From the NCBI RefSeq assembly GCF_001483965.1, contig NZ_CP010796.1:620001-684000 (forward strand): DNA of 64,000 bases, read 5' to 3'. The notes beneath the pieces were generated by a model. That model made no database searches and was not told the origin of the DNA. It saw nothing but the letters and a program-made list of their open reading frames with translations. Positions 63,446-64,000 of the stretch are shown in pieces. The stretch comes from Carnobacterium sp. CP1 (GTDB lineage: Bacteria > Bacillota > Bacilli > Lactobacillales > Carnobacteriaceae). How positions within the stretch are numbered: the stretch's first letter is position 1; each line of letters opens with the position of its first letter. A program made the translations under genes and the position numbers.

Positions 63446-64000
63446 CTAATTCAAAAACGATAATAACACTCCAGCCGCTATGGCAGAGCCAATCACCCCG
63501 GCTACATTGGGTCCCATGGCGTGCATCAATAGAAAATTAGCAGGGTTTGCTTTAACTCCTTCTTTTTGTACAACACGTGCGGCCATAGGGACAGCAGATA
63601 CTCCGGCAGCACCGATCATTGGATTGATTTTTCCTCCTGACCATTTGTTCATGACTTTCCCCATTAAAACTCCACCTGCTGTTCCGATTGAAAACGCCAC
63701 TAGACCTAAAATAATGATTTGCAATGTTTCAATCGTTAAAAAGACATCCCCGCTCGCTTTTGCACCAACGGACAATCCTAATAAAATCGTTACGGTATAC
63801 ATAAAGGCATTTTGCAGGGCTTCGGTTATTTTCGGTACTTGACCGCTTTCTTTCACCAGGTTTCCCAACATCAACATTCCGATCAAAGGTGTAGCTGAAG
63901 GCACCACCAAACTGACAACTAATGTCGTCACTATTGGGAAAATGATTTTTTCTTTTTTAGATACTTCGCGCAACTGTTCCATTTTTATTTCGCGTTCTTT
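63446..64000 (-). CDS. Sodium-pumping decarboxylase beta subunit (OadB/GcdB-like), N-terminus cut off
   Basis: 185 codons seen, running past the right edge; the ATG at 63982 is internal, since KEREIK precedes it in frame as in OadB-type proteins. [37 protein letters not shown] and the C-terminal [38 protein letters not shown] are signatures of the membrane beta subunit, which couples decarboxylation to sodium export. Which acid (oxaloacetate, glutaconyl- or methylmalonyl-CoA) is used depends on genes outside the window. Confidence 0.92.
   Translation of the reverse strand, partial: KEREIKMEQLREVSKKEKIIFPIVTTLVVSLVVPSATPLIGMLMLGNLVKESGQVPKITEALQNAFMYTVTILLGLSVGAKASGDVFLTIETLQIIILGLVAFSIGTAGGVLMGKVMNKWSGGKINPMIGAAGVSAVPMAARVVQKEGVKANPANFLLMHAMGPNVAGVIGSAIAAGVLLSFLN

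Noticed and set aside
1-64000. CRISPR arrays, insertion sequences, rRNA, replication origin
   Set aside because: No regularly spaced repeats, transposase frames, rRNA sequence or DnaA-box cluster was seen on either strand.

Overview
This window is about 64 kb of low-GC Gram-positive chromosome. The protein sequences and gene neighbourhoods (class Ib nrdHIEF, an EbsA-family protein, DUF1189, a CstR/rhodanese cluster, an Arg T-box before argS, the yqgP-yqgQ-glcK neighbourhood, AGGAGG-type ribosome binding sites) point to a lactic acid bacterium of the order Lactobacillales. Carnobacteriaceae, probably Carnobacterium, fits best, but the genus is an inference. No prophage, transposon, CRISPR array or rRNA is present. 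Nearly everything is core or housekeeping sequence; the one accessory-looking patch lies just after a tRNA-Arg at about 14.7-15.7 kb.

Layout. 0-9.1 kb: a cut-off DegV/FakB gene, a hemolysin III-type membrane protein, an ABC-F/thyA/folA operon, a cysteine-free uracil-DNA glycosylase, fhs, a cold shock gene with a near-perfect promoter, and the divergent ebsA / RNase H-like pair. 9.2-14.3 kb: a DUF975 membrane protein and the nrdHIEF operon, preceded by three NrdR-type boxes. 14.7-15.7 kb: tRNA-Arg(UCU) and a small unknown gene. 15.7-22.5 kb: glnR, glnA, the ynbB-like gene, hflX, miaA, a glycerophosphodiesterase and a small helix-turn-helix protein. 22.5-27.8 kb: a block syntenic with the Bacillus yqg region (rhodanese-like, YqgU-like lipoprotein, glcK, yqgQ, rhomboid protease, 5-formyl-THF cyclo-ligase, rpmG). 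28.2-35 kb: two small membrane-anchored proteins, a class B PBP, and a YfhO-family membrane protein coupled to a pentapeptide-repeat protein. 35-45 kb: sodA, DUF1189, a DEAD-box helicase, zwf, an aldo/keto reductase, a phosphohexomutase, argR and the T-box-controlled argS. 45-50.8 kb: a BMP lipoprotein, an NCS2 purine permease, and a reactive-sulfur cluster (CstR, three rhodanese domains, CoA-disulfide reductase) headed by yidD. 50.8-59 kb: a heterodimeric ABC exporter, trmL, queG, an RlmA-like methyltransferase, an epimerase-like protein and a YdaT-like protein. 59-64 kb: a gamma-glutamylcyclotransferase, pcp, DUF979 and DUF969 group, an aminotransferase, and the start-truncated beta subunit of a sodium-pumping decarboxylase.

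How the genes work together. Folate/one-carbon and nucleotide functions recur: thyA, folA, fhs, 5-formyl-THF cyclo-ligase, nrdHIEF and a purine permease. Nitrogen control is local: glnR and glnA each have their own promoter, with a perfect GlnR box before glnR. Arginine is sensed twice in adjacent genes, by ArgR and by the argS T-box. The four sulfur genes are joined by 1-bp stop/start overlaps, and a CsoR/CstR-type palindrome lies inside the promoter before yidD, so yidD may belong to the persulfide response. A group at 59-62 kb looks like a pyroglutamate unit.

The most interesting unexplained signals are a predicted small RNA at about 56.26-56.39 kb with its own promoter, terminator and an upstream cre-like site; the yidD-led CstR operon; two genes whose Shine-Dalgarno position implies ATA and ATT start codons; and the three-box NrdR region. 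All functional statements come from reading the sequence and from family knowledge; no search was run.
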